A stretch of DNA of 64,000 bases from Schistocerca nitens (GCF_023898315.1 NC_064621.1:135964521-136028520); one strand, 5' to 3'. Counted from the stretch's first letter, positions 22,392 through 34,500 are shown. The notes: generated from the letters alone by a model not told the origin. Program-made: numbers and translations.

Positions 22392-24426
22392 ATCTCTCGT
22401 ATGTTAATGTCTAGATCACAGCGCTGAACTCTGAATTGTTTTTGAGCTGGCGATTATATTCGTGAATTGTGTTACTAAACGTATTTAAACTTTTCCTGCG
22501 CCTTTGATGATTAATTTGCTTGCAATTTTGCTGCTGTTTCCGTAACGTTCTCAACGAAACTTTATTGCCTTTAATAAGGCTATTTTTCTTTGTATTATAA
22601 CTGGCTGTTGTACGACGACTTTCCATTTATTTGTGGTTTTCTTTCTTGAATAAATGTTATTCATCACAATTTTCTGGTGTTTTCCACATCACTTACAGAA
22701 GTTAGAATGGAATCTTTTTTATTAATTCATTGTTTATCTTTTACTTAACACGTCTGGTTATTTTATTAATTCGCAATTCTAGCCAATGCACATAGTATTT
22801 TACTGCAGGATCACAGCCACAGGTTATTATTTGCAGCGGGTTAGCTGCTGGGCATGAAAGCAGACGTGTGCGGCGCCATCCTACGATGTTATCGATCAGT
22901 TCTTTAAACAGAGCTGTGCGTAGCCTAGGTATGAGTAACCGCTGGTAAAGTTTCAGTTGGTTTGCTCGTATGGGATGCTGGTTTAGAGAAGCAACTACTC
23001 AGCAGAATATCCATTAGATAACACTGGGTGATGTAGACTCATGACCCTGATGTAGCGTCATCATTATGTATTATCTAATTCGTCCTCGCCGTCTTCGCCA
23101 AATTTCCCTATTTTTTCGTCAAATGCCTCGACTTTCCCTTATGTACGCACCCTTCAGTAACACAGGTACCAGCAGCAGATAAGACCACTTTTTGTAATTA
23201 AGCTCCAAATCTTGAAAAACAACGCAGTGTAACTTTTAATAGCCAGTATTATACTACATTAATGTAACACTAACTTTAAATATTTTTCCTAGTTCACCAC
23301 TGTTTGACTAGGTTTTGCTAAGTAGGGGAATTCATTTTGACAGTAGCAGAGACCTATATCCGACTACTCGAAACTGTAGTGCATAAACGGATACTAAAAT
23401 TCATGTGCTTGGTATCTGCATGCAATAAGATGACCTCATTAGCAGTACACTTGTAGTTTTAAACACCGAAAACAATAACGTTGAGCTGTACGTTCTTTAG
23501 TAATGTGAGGAAATTTAATTGGAAAGGGCTGCTTCTTCTTATTTCCCTGGACTGTATCCCGTATCTTCACGGGGTTAGCATGTTATTATTGGATTTGTCA
23601 ATTATAGTGGTAGAAGGTGAACGGATGCACTTCCTGCTTACGTGCCAATGTATTCGTTTTGAACTCTGGCATTAACTACAAGAGTTAACTCTCACCGCAC
23701 TTCTGCCTTCAGCAGGAATGTGAAACCTAATACCAATCAAAATAAACTTTTTTCAGTTCTATAATCAGCAGAAACCTTTCGCTATTATTTTCATGCTTTA
23801 CAAGTTAGAAGGTTAGTGACGGCATGGGGATTCTGAGATTGTTGTTATCATACTATATTCGACGTTATTCCTTAGTATATTTATAGTTGAGATTTTGTAC
23901 AAATTAGTGCTAGGTCTTCAGACGGAGCTATGCACAGCTATAAGGTGGATCATGTAAACGTTCTCCTTATCATATTATGGAACTGCTAGAAGTAACTGTG
24001 ATCAAATAATTCAGTCATATATTCATTTTTGCACACAATTCCTTGCAGTACGCACAGTAAACACAAACTCCTCTTCAGCACATTTTTGAAATATGGGTAG
24101 ATTGTATTATGAATCATTTCTTGGTTCAGAATTTCATTTCGAAAGTAACACGACCAGAAATAAACAATGCCGCGAAAGTTCTTTATCACTACTTACCAGT
24201 GAAGTCAGAAACTTCGACCGGATCCAACTGTGAACAGTTTCTGCCGCATATGAAGGTGCAGCCCTCAAGCGATGACAGGGGCGGACAGTGGGCTCGATGG
24301 ACAGCTCCGTTCTCCGTTGTGTCAGGTTGCTGCACACAGTAAGGATTCGTTAGCACTTGCAGTCGAAAGTAGAGGTAGCAACGATGAGTCGCTAATATCG
24401 ATATTTTATGGACGTTATTTTGATTT
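22392..24426. other. No gene recognised
   Basis: About 2 kb of AT-rich sequence. Frames are 60-77 codons at most and lack motifs. No terminal repeats were seen. Confidence 0.45.
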
Positions 24427-24634
24427 CCACGAAGCCCGCCACCACAATTCCTCTCCTGTGCCACCCTCTTCATCTCAGAGTAGCAGTTTCAACCTACGTC
24501 CTCAGTTATTTCCTGGATGTATTCCAAACTCTCTTTTGCTCTACAGTTTTTGCCCTCTGCAGCTCCCTCTAGAATCATGGAAATTATTCCCTGGTGTGTT
24601 AACAGATTACCTACCACCCTGTCTCTTCTTCTTG

Positions 24635-24758
24635 CTGCCTCGTGATGACTGGGTGTTGTGTGATGTCCTTAGGTTAGTTACGTTTAAGTAGTTCTAAGTT
24701 CTAGGGGACTGATGACTATAGATGTTAAGTCCCATAGTGCTCAGAGCCATTTTGAACC
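24635..24758 (+). mobile_element. SINE (family A' head), 5' truncated, nested in RTE copy E
   Basis: Begins at CTGCCTCGTGATGACTGGGT, downstream of the B box, then the family A tail to GAGCCATTTTGAACC. The duplication TTCTTCTTG lies at 24626-24634 and 24759-24767 in LINE sequence. Confidence 0.9.
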
Positions 24759-25118
24759 TTCTTCTTGTCAGTGTTTCCCATATATTTCTTTCCCCTACGA
24801 CTCTGTGGAGAACCTCCTCATTCCTTACCTTATCAGTCCACCTCATTTTCAACATTTATCTGTAGCGCCACATCTCAAATGCTTCGATTTTCTTGTGTTC
24901 CGGTTCTCCCGCTGTCCATGTTTCCATACAGTGCTGTGATGCAGGCGTACATTCTCAGAAATTTCTTCCTCAAATTAAGACCGGTGTTTTATAGCAGTAT
25001 ACTTCTCTTGGCAGGAAGTCCCTTTTTGCCTATGCTACTTTCCTTTTTAAGTCTTCCTTGCTTCGTCTGTCATCGGTTATTTTGATGCCTATGTAGCAAA
25101 ATTCTTTAAGTTCATATA

Positions 25119-26534
25119 CACTGCTGGCCACCGTAAATGCAACACCAAGAAAGACAAGAGGTAGCACAACAAAATTTATTTTGTAGATAACATGTTGACC
25201 AAGTATCAAACGATTACGTTTACAGACGTCTGTGACATGTGGTTCCTGCCAGAATCAGTAGCCAGAGTAGCCGCCATTGTTGGAGATCACCGCTGCCACA
25301 CGTCTCGGCATTGAGTCAAAGAGACGTTGGATGTGTTCCTGGGGTACAGCAGCCCAAGCAGCTTCCACACGTTGCCAAAGATCATCTGGTGTGGCAGCTG
25401 GGGATGTAATCTGGGTCACTCGTTGAGCAACCGTGGACCACATGTTTTCTATCGGCGAAAGATCCGGAGAGCGAGCCGGCCAGGGAAGCAATTCAATCTG
25501 GTTATTGACGAAGAACCTTTGGACAATGCGTGCCACATGTGGTCGCGCATTATCCTGTTGAAATATGGCTGTGGCCGAGCCCTGAAGGTTAGGAAGGACA
25601 ACTGGCTCCAGCACCTCGGATATGTAGCGCCGGCTATTTAAAGTACCGGCAATGCGTACTAGAGGCGTGCGAGAGTAATATCCAATACCGCCCCATACCA
25701 TAATACCCGGTGCAAGACCAGTGTGGCGGTGCATAATGCAGCTGTCCAGCATCCTCTCTCCACGGTGTCTCCACACTCGAATCCGACCATCCGACCATCG
25801 TGGTGCTGCAGACAGAAGCGTGCCTCGTCAGTAAAGACAACGTCATTCCATTCTGCCGTCCACATCCGTCTGTCATCACACCATTAGCGACGGAGACGTC
25901 TGTGGTTCTACGTCAATGGTACACGAAGCAATGGACGTCTTGCGGACAGACCACTCTGCTGTAAACGGCGTCGAATGGTACGCGCAGACACGGGATGATG
26001 CGATACAGACGCAATGTGCTGTGCTATGGTTCGGGATGTCACTGAACTATCCGTCACTGTCATGCGCACAATTTGCCTATCAGCACGTGCAGTGGTGCAC
26101 CGAGGTGAATGCGATCGACCACGTTGGTCCGTCGTACCTTCCTGCATCCAACGGTCACATATCCGCATTACAGTTGTTTGGTTTCGTCCAACACGACTAG
26201 CGATTTCTCTGTATGATAATCCACAATCTCGGTAAGCCACTATCCTTCCTCTGTCGAACTCGGATACTTGATCAAACGATGTTCGCTGTTGTCTACGAGG
26301 CATAACTGATCGTCTTGTGAAACAACCACAAGGTAAACACACGTGCCGAACGTACACTCGTCGAAATCGCCAAGCCTTAAATGGCGCTATGAGGTGTCGC
26401 CACAGGCGCGCGTGATGTGCGTCTGCGCTGAAATTCTAATCAGTTGCATATCTCATCGCTGCAAACCCATGGTGTAAATTTCACTTGATTCGGATGCTTC
26501 TTTCAGGGTGTTGCATTTACGGTGGCCAGCAGTG
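25119..26534 (-). mobile_element. Tc1-family DNA transposon, family 2
   Basis: Terminal repeats CACTGCTGGCCACCGTAAAT at both ends are near-identical over about 28 bp. TA lies at 25117-25118 and 26535-26536. It is related to family 1 but clearly distinct in the repeats and transposase. It is inserted in RTE copy E. Confidence 0.95.
25255..26303 (-). pseudogene. Tc1 transposase (family 2) with two stops and an 8-bp duplication
   Basis: From ATG at 26301-26303 to TGA at 25255-25257 is 1,049 nt, equal to the 1,041 nt of family 1 plus 8. The N-terminus has SEFDRGRIVAYRDCGLS and RTIRRRLQQSGL; the core has FTDEARFCLQ, FQQDNARPH and SPDLSPIENMW with 34-residue spacing. Stops stand at 25908-25910 (TAG) and about 21 nt further on (TAA in place of a Gln codon). 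A tandem CCGACCAT at about 25781-25797 shifts the frame just after the first catalytic Asp. The C-terminal 173 codons are otherwise open. Confidence 0.92.
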
Positions 26535-27290
26535 TACTTCATGACCATCAATCTTGATGTTAAGTTTCTCGCTGTTCTTATTTCTGCTATTTCTCTTTAC
26601 GTTCATCTTTCCTCGATTGGCGCTCAACCCATATTCTGTACTCACTAGACTATTCATTCCATTCAGGAGATGCTGTAATTCTTCTTCACTTTCACTGTGG
26701 GTAGCAATGTGATCAGCCAATCTTTTCATTGATATCCGCTCACCTTTAACTTCAGTTCCCCTCTTGAATCTTCCTTTCATTTCCATCATTGATTGTTCGA
26801 TGTATAGACTGAACAGTAGGAGCGAAAGACTACACCCTTATTTTGCACCCTTCTTAATCCGAGTACTTCTTGGTCTTCCACTGTTATTGCTCCCTCTTGG
26901 TACTTGGTACTTGTATATTAACGGCCTTTCCCTATAGCTTACCCCTCTTTTTCTCAGAACTTCGAACATCTTGCACGATTTTACATAGTCGAACGGTTTT
27001 TCCAGGTAGACAAATCCTAAGGACGTATCTTTATTTTTCTTTAGTCTTGCATCCATTTTCAACCTCAACGTCAGAATTGCCTTTCTGGTGCCTAAACCCT
27101 TCTTGAAGCCAAACTGACCGTCATCTAACACATCCTCAATTTTCTTTTCCTTTCTTCTGTATATTATTCTTGTCAGCATCTTGGATGCATGAGCTTTTAA
27201 GCTGATTGTGCGATAATTCTCGCACTTGCCACCTCTTGCAGTCTTCGGGTTTCTGTGGACGATATTTTTCCGGAAATCTCATCGGATATC

Positions 27291-28183
27291 ACCAAGGTCA
27301 TATATTGCACACACAAGCGTTTGCTTTTAAATGCAACTAATATTTAGAAAATAAGGATTCATTATTTTTGGGGTCAAACTGATGTATAATGTAATCTCCA
27401 TAGCTATACAGAGTGGAGGAAGACAAGTTAAGACGTCACAACAGGATAGGGAACGTGGTATCGAGCAAAATTTTCCTGATAACCATAGGTCGGGAACACA
27501 GCCATGTTTCTAACATGGCGGAACCGCGCTCTAAGTAACTTCTTGCAACGCAGACAGCCAGTCACGAGTCGTCTTGGTCGCTAGAGCGACAGGTCATTGT
27601 CAGAACAAGGAAGTGTCGGTAACTCTTACTGCGACGCAAAAACTTTGACCAGAGTCGGGCAATGAGAGCACCGGGGGGCATGGTTTCGTTTGGTTCCAAC
27701 TTGCTTTGCAAATACAAAGGCACTCTCTCTCTCTCTTCTGATTCTTCGCTACGGCGATGGCACATTAGCAAGCAGTATTCAGACTTTTCTCTTGTGTATT
27801 TCATATAGATGTTTTTGTGCAGCAACCCACAGTGCAATGCTGAGATTGCAGCAAGTAGCGAGCAGCTCAGCTGCTCTCGTGCAAATGGGACCCATGATTA
27901 CAAGCGAGATGGGTAAAATGATGTCCTGTTTGCATAATATTTTGATTAGGGTTTTCATGTACATAATTCTGGATCATTTTTATAATTCCCATTGGTTGTC
28001 GCGTAGTGGTCGGAATCCTTCTCTGTGCGATAAGCTTCCCGCACTTTGCAACTTGGAATGACACACTAAGTTTTCTTTTACCAATCATTGTTCATTTATG
28101 TCTCAACGCGTTTCTAAGTTTTAAACCTCCATCATCAGGTGGATTTAAGTGTGTTTTATGACATATGTAGGCTTTGTGGTACG
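27291..28183. other. No gene recognised
   Basis: Frames of up to 123 codons on opposite strands overlap one another around 27562-28088, with no recognised domain. A short CT repeat lies at about 27723-27736. Confidence 0.4.
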
Positions 28184-28386
28184 ATTTTGCGGTAACTTGT
28201 GACACTGTCTCCAGTGGTCACAGGCTCCTTTTACTGTCGTAACACATCAAATGGAAGGTGTCATATTTCTTACACAAAGGTGGTGTCTTGAAACCATCTT
28301 TGTTTACAACATATGACAGTTTACAGTAAAGTGTTACGACAATGAAATGAGCCTGAGACCACAGTGCCACAAGCTACCCCAAAACA
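28184..28386. repeat. Foldback (hairpin) repeat
   Basis: The left arm from about 28184 (GGTAACTTGTGACACTGT, GGCTCCTTTTACTGTCGTAA, AAAGGTGGT) is matched in reverse by the right arm ending at about 28386 (AAAGTGTTACGACAATGAAA, GTGCCACAAGCTACC). The centre ACAAAGGTGGTGTCTTGAAA closes on ACCATCTTTGT. The arms are imperfect but together make a hairpin of about 200 nt with almost no loop. It codes for nothing and is a candidate MITE-like or foldback element. Confidence 0.75.
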
Positions 28387-28544
28387 GCTGGCAACAGCTG
28401 TACCGACTCAACTACCGAAACGAGCTTATTAATCCGCCCATACCGCTGTACTTTCGCCAGTAAGTCACCTTCTATTTCCACACTTCATAGTTGTCCTGAA
28501 TACCTTGAGGGACTAGCTAGCACTCCTTTCTTCCCTCAAGCTAT

Positions 28545-28690
28545 GCAGAACTTAGCCGACGTTTGGAGGTTCGCAGATGTGTAGGCAGAGCTTTTAGGGC
28601 AGATCGTGATTCGTATTTGCATAGCTCAGCTGGCAGAGCTCTTGACCGCGAAAAACAAGGGACGCAGATTCTAGCTCCGTTCCGGCACAA
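28545..28690 (+). repeat. Degraded tRNA-like module
   Basis: CATAGCTCAGCTGGCAGAGC, then GACCGCGAAAAACAAGG, ending CCGTTCCGGCACAAAGTTGT, corresponds to the modules at 19790-20415 with many changes. It is probably a relic of that family. Confidence 0.6.
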
Positions 28691-28699
28691 AGTTGTAAT

Positions 28700-29185
28700 A
28701 TGCTAAGAACATTCAACAAATTTTCCCATCAGAAACAGTTATGTAGAATGTATGGACTCTTCTCGTGCTACAACAGCATGAGAGAGAAGTGTGTTCTGAG
28801 GGATACCGACGCACAATTGAAAAAGGGAAGTGAAAATGCTGATGTAGCAGCAGAGGAGGCCTATAGTGGTGACGAGAGTTCCACTACAAAGTGCAAATTC
28901 GGTTTTGAACGAGAAGTTCATGCATTAATGCGGGGAAGGTATGCTAGAAGTAAGAGACAACAAGCTTGGAACCACGAACCAACTGATTCCCCTGGCGTTC
29001 CTCCTCTTGGTATGAGGACTATTCGCCGGTGTCCTTACACAGGGCACGTTGGCCAGTGGGGGGACCCAACCGTCTGTACTACCTATGACCTACAAATTTT
29101 AGCACGTCGTATTTTAACGAACTGCATTTCATATTCTGACGAGAAAACATCAGCAAATTTATGTGGGGGCTCCCTTATATTTTAG
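28700..29185 (+). CDS. Unrecognised 161-codon open frame
   Basis: An ATG-to-TAG frame of 161 codons right after the degraded tRNA-like module. The sequence contains acidic and mixed stretches (KGSENADVAAEEAYSGDE, KCKFGFEREVHAL) but no signal peptide, membrane segment or motif that I recognise. By my rough estimate a chance frame of this size is expected about once in a window of this length and composition. It is listed for completeness, not as a supported gene. Confidence 0.12.
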   Translation: MLRTFNKFSHQKQLCRMYGLFSCYNSMREKCVLRDTDAQLKKGSENADVAAEEAYSGDESSTTKCKFGFEREVHALMRGRYARSKRQQAWNHEPTDSPGVPPLGMRTIRRCPYTGHVGQWGDPTVCTTYDLQILARRILTNCISYSDEKTSANLCGGSLIF

Positions 29186-29189
29186 CAGA

Positions 29190-29904
29190 CGATCAGAGGA
29201 TTCTACATATCTTTAAGAAATTAAACTATAATAAAAATGCATTTTAGAACTTCTTAAACAACTCAGATCAGCCATTTTTACACTTTGTGTTATTCCAAGC
29301 GAGATTCAAAAAGTATGTTAACATAACTTATTTTTATTAGGTAATATCCTATAAAATGATATTCTGGGGTAATTCATCTTTAAGAAGCGAAGTATTCGTT
29401 GTACGAGTACAAATGTGCCACTTAAGGATAAGATGCGATGCTCACTCCCCTCGATAATCTTGTAGACAACGATTTAAAAATAATGTATTTTAAGTATAGC
29501 ATAACAGTACACAGTCTATCACAAATGTTTCTGTAAATAATCCATGCATAACAGAACAAATTTATGACATACATAATTAAAATCGTAGAAGCTAAAATTA
29601 CCTTCGTTAATCTTCATTAAAACTAACTTTAGCTCAGAAAGGTGTGAATAATGCTCCTACCAAAATCTATGATCCCTTTGTCAATGTTATTAAATGTCTG
29701 ACAGATAGCAAAGCTAACTCTGTAATTACGATTAAAATTTTCCTTCTTGGCAACTCCTTCCACTCCACAGAAGATAATGTGTTTACAAACTAGTAGCTTA
29801 TATATGTAACAGTGTTACAGTCTTGTTTTATTAAACCAAATAAAGTTATCTGTTATCTTAACCCATTAGTCAATTGTCAGCGTGAGCCTACCTTCAAATA
29901 CCCA
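29190..29904. other. No gene recognised
   Basis: Strongly AT-rich with no frame of note. Confidence 0.5.
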
Positions 29905-31110
29905 CACTGAAGCGCCAAAGAAACTGGTATAGGCATGCTTATTCAAATAGAAAGATATGTAAACAGGCAGAATACGGCAAGTGTCTCGCGCAGTTGTTAA
30001 ACGGGTTACTGCTGCTACAATGGCAGTTTATCAAGGTGTTAGTCAGTTTGAACGTGGTGTTATAGCCGGCGCACGAGCGATGGGACACAGTATCTCCGAG
30101 GTAGCGATACAGCTTCTCCGAGGTAGCGATGAAGTAGACATTTTCCCGTACAACCATTTCGCGAGTGTTCGGTGAACGTCAGGAATCCTGTAAAACGTCG
30201 TATGTCCGACATTGGTGCGATCGGAAATAGATCCTGCAAGAACTGGACCAACGATGACTGAAGAGAATCGTTCAACGTAACAGGAGGTACGACCCTTCGG
30301 CAAATTGCCGCAGATATCAGTGCTGAACCATTAACAAGTGTCAGCGTGCAAACCATTCATCAAAAAATCATCGATATGGGCTTTCGGAATCGAAGGGCTA
30401 CTCGTGTACCCTTGATGACTGCACGACACAAAGCTTTACACCTCACCTCGGCCTGTCAACACCGACACTCGACTGTTGATGATTGGGAACACGTTGCCTG
30501 GTCGGACGAGTCTCGTTACAAATCGTACGGTGCGTACGGAGGTATACGGGTATGGAGACAACCTCATGAATTCATGGATCCTGCATGTCAGCAGGGGACT
30601 GTTAAAGCTGGTGGAGGCTCTGTAATGGTGCGGGGCATGTGCAGTTGGAGTGATATGGGGCCCCTGATATGTCTAGATACCACTCTGACAGGTGAGACGT
30701 ACGTAAGCATCCTGTATGATCGCCTGCATCCATTCACGGCTATTGTGCATTCCGACGGACTCGGGCAATTCCAGCAGAACAATGCGACACCCCACACGTC
30801 CAGAATTGCTACAGAGTGGCTCCAGGAACACTCTTCTGAGTTTAAATACTTCCGCTGCCTACCAAACTCCTCAGACATGAACATTATTGAGGATATCTAG
30901 GTTCCTTGGAACGGGCTGCTCAAAAGAGATCTCCGCTCCTACTCTTACGGATATTTGGACAGGCTTGCACGATTCATGGTGTCAGTTCTCTCCAGCACTA
31001 TTTCAGACATTAGTCGAGTCCATGTCACGTCGTGTTGGGGCACGTCTGTTTGCTAGCGAGGACCCTACACTATATTTGGCAGGTGTGTCAGTTTCTTTGG
31101 CTCTTCAGTG
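29905..31110 (+). mobile_element. Tc1-family DNA transposon, family 3
   Basis: The left terminal repeat CACTGAAGCGCCAAAGAAAC pairs with the right end (reversed: CACTGAAGAGCCAAAGAAAC). The right flank is TA (31111-31112); the left flank is mutated to CA. Length is 1,206 bp, shorter than a typical element, indicating internal loss. Confidence 0.92.
30020..31060 (+). pseudogene. Tc1-like transposase (family 3), broken
   Basis: The start MAVYQGVSQFERGVIAGARA gives the first helix-turn-helix. A 16-bp tandem duplication (TCTCCGAGGTAGCGAT at about 30093 and 30115) and loss of sequence break the frame. The second part, 30346-30900, has DMGFRNRRATRVPLM, VAWSDESRYKSY (first Asp), VMVRGMCSWSDMGPLI and FQQNNATPHTSRIATEW, where the second catalytic Asp is Asn. 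It then has CLPNSSDMNIIEDI with a stop at the position that normally follows the Glu. It is therefore inactive on at least three counts. Confidence 0.88.
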
Positions 31111-31129
31111 TATTATTTGAATATTCTTC

Positions 31130-31810
31130 AGGTACAACTGTTGACCATCTCCTGATAGACAATATTTCTGTAGTCAATGCTAAACGATGATTGAGATGGC
31201 GTAAAGAACGACGACAGTGGACAAAGAATGACTGGGAACGAAAGATTTGGAGTTACGATTAACGCTATATGTTTGGGATCCGTTTGGGATTGGCGAATGA
31301 GCGGAAATCCTTACCTGCCGTCACTTGTAGCGCCAGCAGTAAGTGGAGAGGAGGTGGTGTATCGGCACGGGGATTTTCTTCGTGGTTAGCGTGTGGTCCC
31401 TTCGTTGGGCTCAAGAAAACGCTAATTGCGAAAGGGCGTGAACAGATTTTACATCATCGCGTACTGCGTACAGCAGAGGAGAAGCTCGGAGTCTACGACT
31501 GTATTAGCGTGATAATGCGCCCTATCGTAAAGCAGCATCTGTCGGACAATGGTTTGTGGACAAGAACGTTCATGAAATGGCCTGGCCTACGCAGAGTACC
31601 CCTCTTAAACCAACAGAACACATTTGAGATGAGTTACGACGTCCATTTCGCTTCAGACACCAGCTTCTCTGGTTTCGGATCTTGGGGAAGAATGGACTGC
31701 CATTCTTCCATAGACGTTCGGACACCTCATTGAAAGTTTCCCCAGCAAAGTTCAAGCACTATATTTATGCACTAATTAGTGTCCAGATGATTTTGATCAG
31801 ATAGGGTGAT
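31130..31810 (+). pseudogene. Another Tc1-like transposase relic
   Basis: Plus-strand pieces WRKERRQWTKNDWERKIWS (from the RxxHxxWTxDDWxxVxWSDE region), KWRGGGVSARGFSSWLACGP (from GGGSVMVWGCFS) and NTFEMSYDVHF (from PIEHxWDELxR) fit Tc1/maT-like transposases. All catalytic residues are lost or displaced. The right end GTCCAGATGATTTTGATCAG (about 31781-31800) resembles a Tc1 terminal repeat. The left end was not found. Confidence 0.6.
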
Positions 31811-33128
31811 TAATTCACTGACTAAATGGTTTCCAGCACTTAATATCATTCTTAATAGCCCATGCCACTTTTTAGTCGAATTTAGTCGAAGGCTGCTTCA
31901 GTACGTAGCAGGAGATTGTAAATCCTCAGTTATCCTACTGCGTGTCAAAGCCGGTTTTGATATCGAACAATATGTGTGAGCACTGTGCTCAAATCTAGAG
32001 AGCTCACTGATGCTCTATGTGAACAACATGACAAACGTGAACAGATATTTTTGTCCCCATTAACAACTCTCCTCTCGTAGTAACTGACAGACGCTAGAGA
32101 TCTAGCTGCCATGCGGCCAGTGAAACATGTCATCATCATCGTCATCTACTTTTCTAACGTACCTTCATGATATCCGTAACTGTCATCTACAGAAAAAAGG
32201 TGAGTACGGTAAGAAATGCGAATGTTCTCTGCTGCCAGCAGCGACCCACGCCGGCGTGCGAGCAAGCGAGCGAAGCGTAGCGCAACACTGCGGGGAACGT
32301 GCGGTTTCCATGGTAACAAGTGAGCCCGCAGCCCAGCCATTAGGTTTGGAGATCGGTAAGCAAATCGCCACCTTCCCCCCGTTCCCCATCCCACACCCAA
32401 GTGTGGCTGGACAAGCGGTATGCAGGCTAGCACTTCTTTACTGAACAGCCTGAAATAGCTGTTCAACAGACACATCAGACGCTGAAATGAAATACTGTTG
32501 TCTCGGTTTATCTTTGACTGAAGTCAACTTAACTCCATTGAGGGTTTCTTGTTAGGGAGGACGCTGTATGTTGTCTCTGAAGGAGAGTTATCGATAGATG
32601 AAACAGTAATTTCAGACGTACTTCAGAAAGTGTCTTGGGATCATTGCTGTCCTTTTATGTTAATGATTTCTTTCAAATGTAAAACTTACAGAAAGAAAGG
32701 AATGTTGTGTCCCGTGACTACAACATAAATGAGTCGCAAAAGGAATCGGTCAAATAATATGAATGTCTGGGAATAACAATCAGTACGAAAATGAAGTGGA
32801 ACGATCACATACACTCAGCACTCAGTCGTAAGAAAGGCTGTCAGACTTTGGTTTAGTGGGAGGATACTGGGAAAATGCAGCCAGTATACAAGCGACACCG
32901 CGTGCAGATTACTTGTCCATCGTATCTCATAATATTGTGCGTGGGACCCATACCCGACAGGACTGAAAGGGGACAAAGAAAGTATACAAGGAAAGGCGGC
33001 AGGAATGGTCACAGGTGTGTCTGACGCATGGGAGAGTGTAGTGTCGGGCCGTGTCGTGAATTGTGAGACCCGTGTAGACAGACACCGATTATCCCGCGAA
33101 AGGTCATTCACAAGATTTCAAAAATTAA
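31811..33128. other. No gene recognised; GC-rich patch at about 32225-32420
   Basis: Within otherwise AT-rich sequence, about 200 bp is GC- and CpG-rich (for example CGACCCACGCCGGCGTGCGA). A splice-donor-like AGGTGAGT lies just before it at about 32198. This could mark an exon or promoter of a host gene, but no frame there is recognisable. Confidence 0.35.
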
Positions 33129-33130
33129 TA

Positions 33131-34498
33131 CACTACTGGCCATTAAAATTCCTACACCAAAATTAAATGCAGATGATAAACGGGTATTCATAGGACAAAT
33201 ATATTACACTAGAACTGATATATGATTACGTTGTCACGCGATTTGGGTGCATAGATCCTGAGAAATCAGTACACAGAACAACCACCTCTGGCCGTAATAA
33301 CGGCCTTGATTCGCCTGGGTATTGAGTCAAACATAGCTTGGATGGCGTGTACAGGTACACCTGCCCCTGCAGCTTCAACACGATACCACAGTTCATCAAG
33401 AGTAGTGACTGGTGTATTGTGACGAGCCAGTTGCTCGGCCACCATTCACCAGACGTTTTCAATTGGTGAGAGATACGGAGAATGTGCTGGCCATGGCAGC
33501 AGTCGAACATTTTCTGTATCCAGAAAGGCCCGTACAGGACCTGTAACATGCGGTAGTGCATTATCCTGCTGAAATGTAGGGTTTCGCAGGGATAGAATGA
33601 AGGGTAGAGCCACGGGTCGTAACACATCTGAAATGTAACGTCCACTGTTCAAAGTGCCGTCAGTGCGAAAAAGTGGTGACCGAGACGTGTAACCAATGGC
33701 ACCCCATACCATCACGCCGGGTGATACGCCAGTATGGTGATGACGAAAACACACTTCCAGTGTGCGTTCACCGCGATGTCGCCAAACACGGATGCGACCA
33801 TCATGATGCTGTAAACAGAACCTGGATTCATCCGAAAAAATGACGTTTTGCCATTCGTGCACCCAGGTTCGTCAATGAGTATACCACCGCAGACGCTCCT
33901 GTCTGTGATGCAGCGTCAAGGGCAACCGCAGCCATGGTCTCCGTGCTGATAGTCCATGCTGCGGCAAACGTCGTCGAACTGTTGACTCAGGGATCGAGAC
34001 GTGGCTGCAAGATCCGTTACAGCCATGCGGATAAGATGCCTGTCATCTCGACTGCTAGTGATACGAGGCCGTTGGGATCCAGCACGGCGTTCCGTATTAC
34101 CCTCCTGAACCCACTGATTCCATATTCTGGTAACAGTCATTGGATCTCGACCAACGCGAGCAGCTATGTTGCGATACGATAAACCGCAATCTCGATAGGC
34201 TACAATCCGACCATTATCAAAGTCGGAAACGTGATGGTACGCATTTCTCCTCCTTACACGAGGCATGACAACAACGTTTCACCAGGCAACGCCAGACAAC
34301 TGCTGTTTGTGTATGAGAAATAGGTTGGAAACTTTCCTCATGTCAGCACGTTATAGGTGTCGCCACTGGCGCCAAACTTGTGTGACTGCTCTGAAATGCT
34401 AATCATTTGCATGTCACAGCATCTTCTTCCTGTCGGTTAAAATTCTCGTCTGTAGCACGTCATCTTCGTGGTGTATCAATTTTAATGGCCAGTAGTGT
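33131..34498 (-). mobile_element. Tc1-family DNA transposon, family 1 copy 3
   Basis: Terminal repeats match family 1 (CACTACTGGCCATTAAAATT), with TA at 33129-33130 and 34499-34500. It is 1,368 bp, the shortfall against copy 1 being mostly a 40-bp deletion in the transposase. Confidence 0.95.
33266..34266 (-). pseudogene. Tc1 transposase (family 1 copy 3) with 40-bp deletion and stop
   Basis: From ATG at 34264-34266 to TGA at 33266-33268 is 1,001 nt. The frame is intact through the first helix-turn-helix, then a 40-bp deletion at about 33980, between two CTGTT repeats, removes part of the second DNA-binding segment and shifts the frame. The core (FSDESRF, FQQDNALPH, SPYLSPIENVW) reads in the shifted frame. 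A stop at 33446-33448 replaces the Ser codon after ENVW. SPD is changed to SPY. Confidence 0.92.
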
Positions 34499-34500
34499 AG

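Larger units (their letters stand above)
24427..27290 (-). mobile_element. RTE-type LINE (copy E), split by a Tc1 and a SINE
   Basis: Minus-strand reverse transcriptase pieces are ENYRTISLKAHASKMLTRIIYRRKEKK and DGQFGFKKGLGTRKAILTLR (26838-27230), then KRLADHIATHSESEEEL and GLSANRGKMN (26517-26789; the ADD box is changed to ADH). C-terminal pieces lie at 24764-25118, and ITEDVGCNCYSEMKRVAQE near 24440-24520. It belongs to a different subfamily from copies A-C. A Tc1 lies at 25119-26534 and a SINE at 24635-24758. The 5' end is truncated inside the reverse transcriptase. Confidence 0.85.

Noticed and set aside
28700..29185. A host gene for the 161-codon frame
   Set aside because: There is no motif or splice support, and the length is within chance expectation for the window; kept only as a low-confidence entry.
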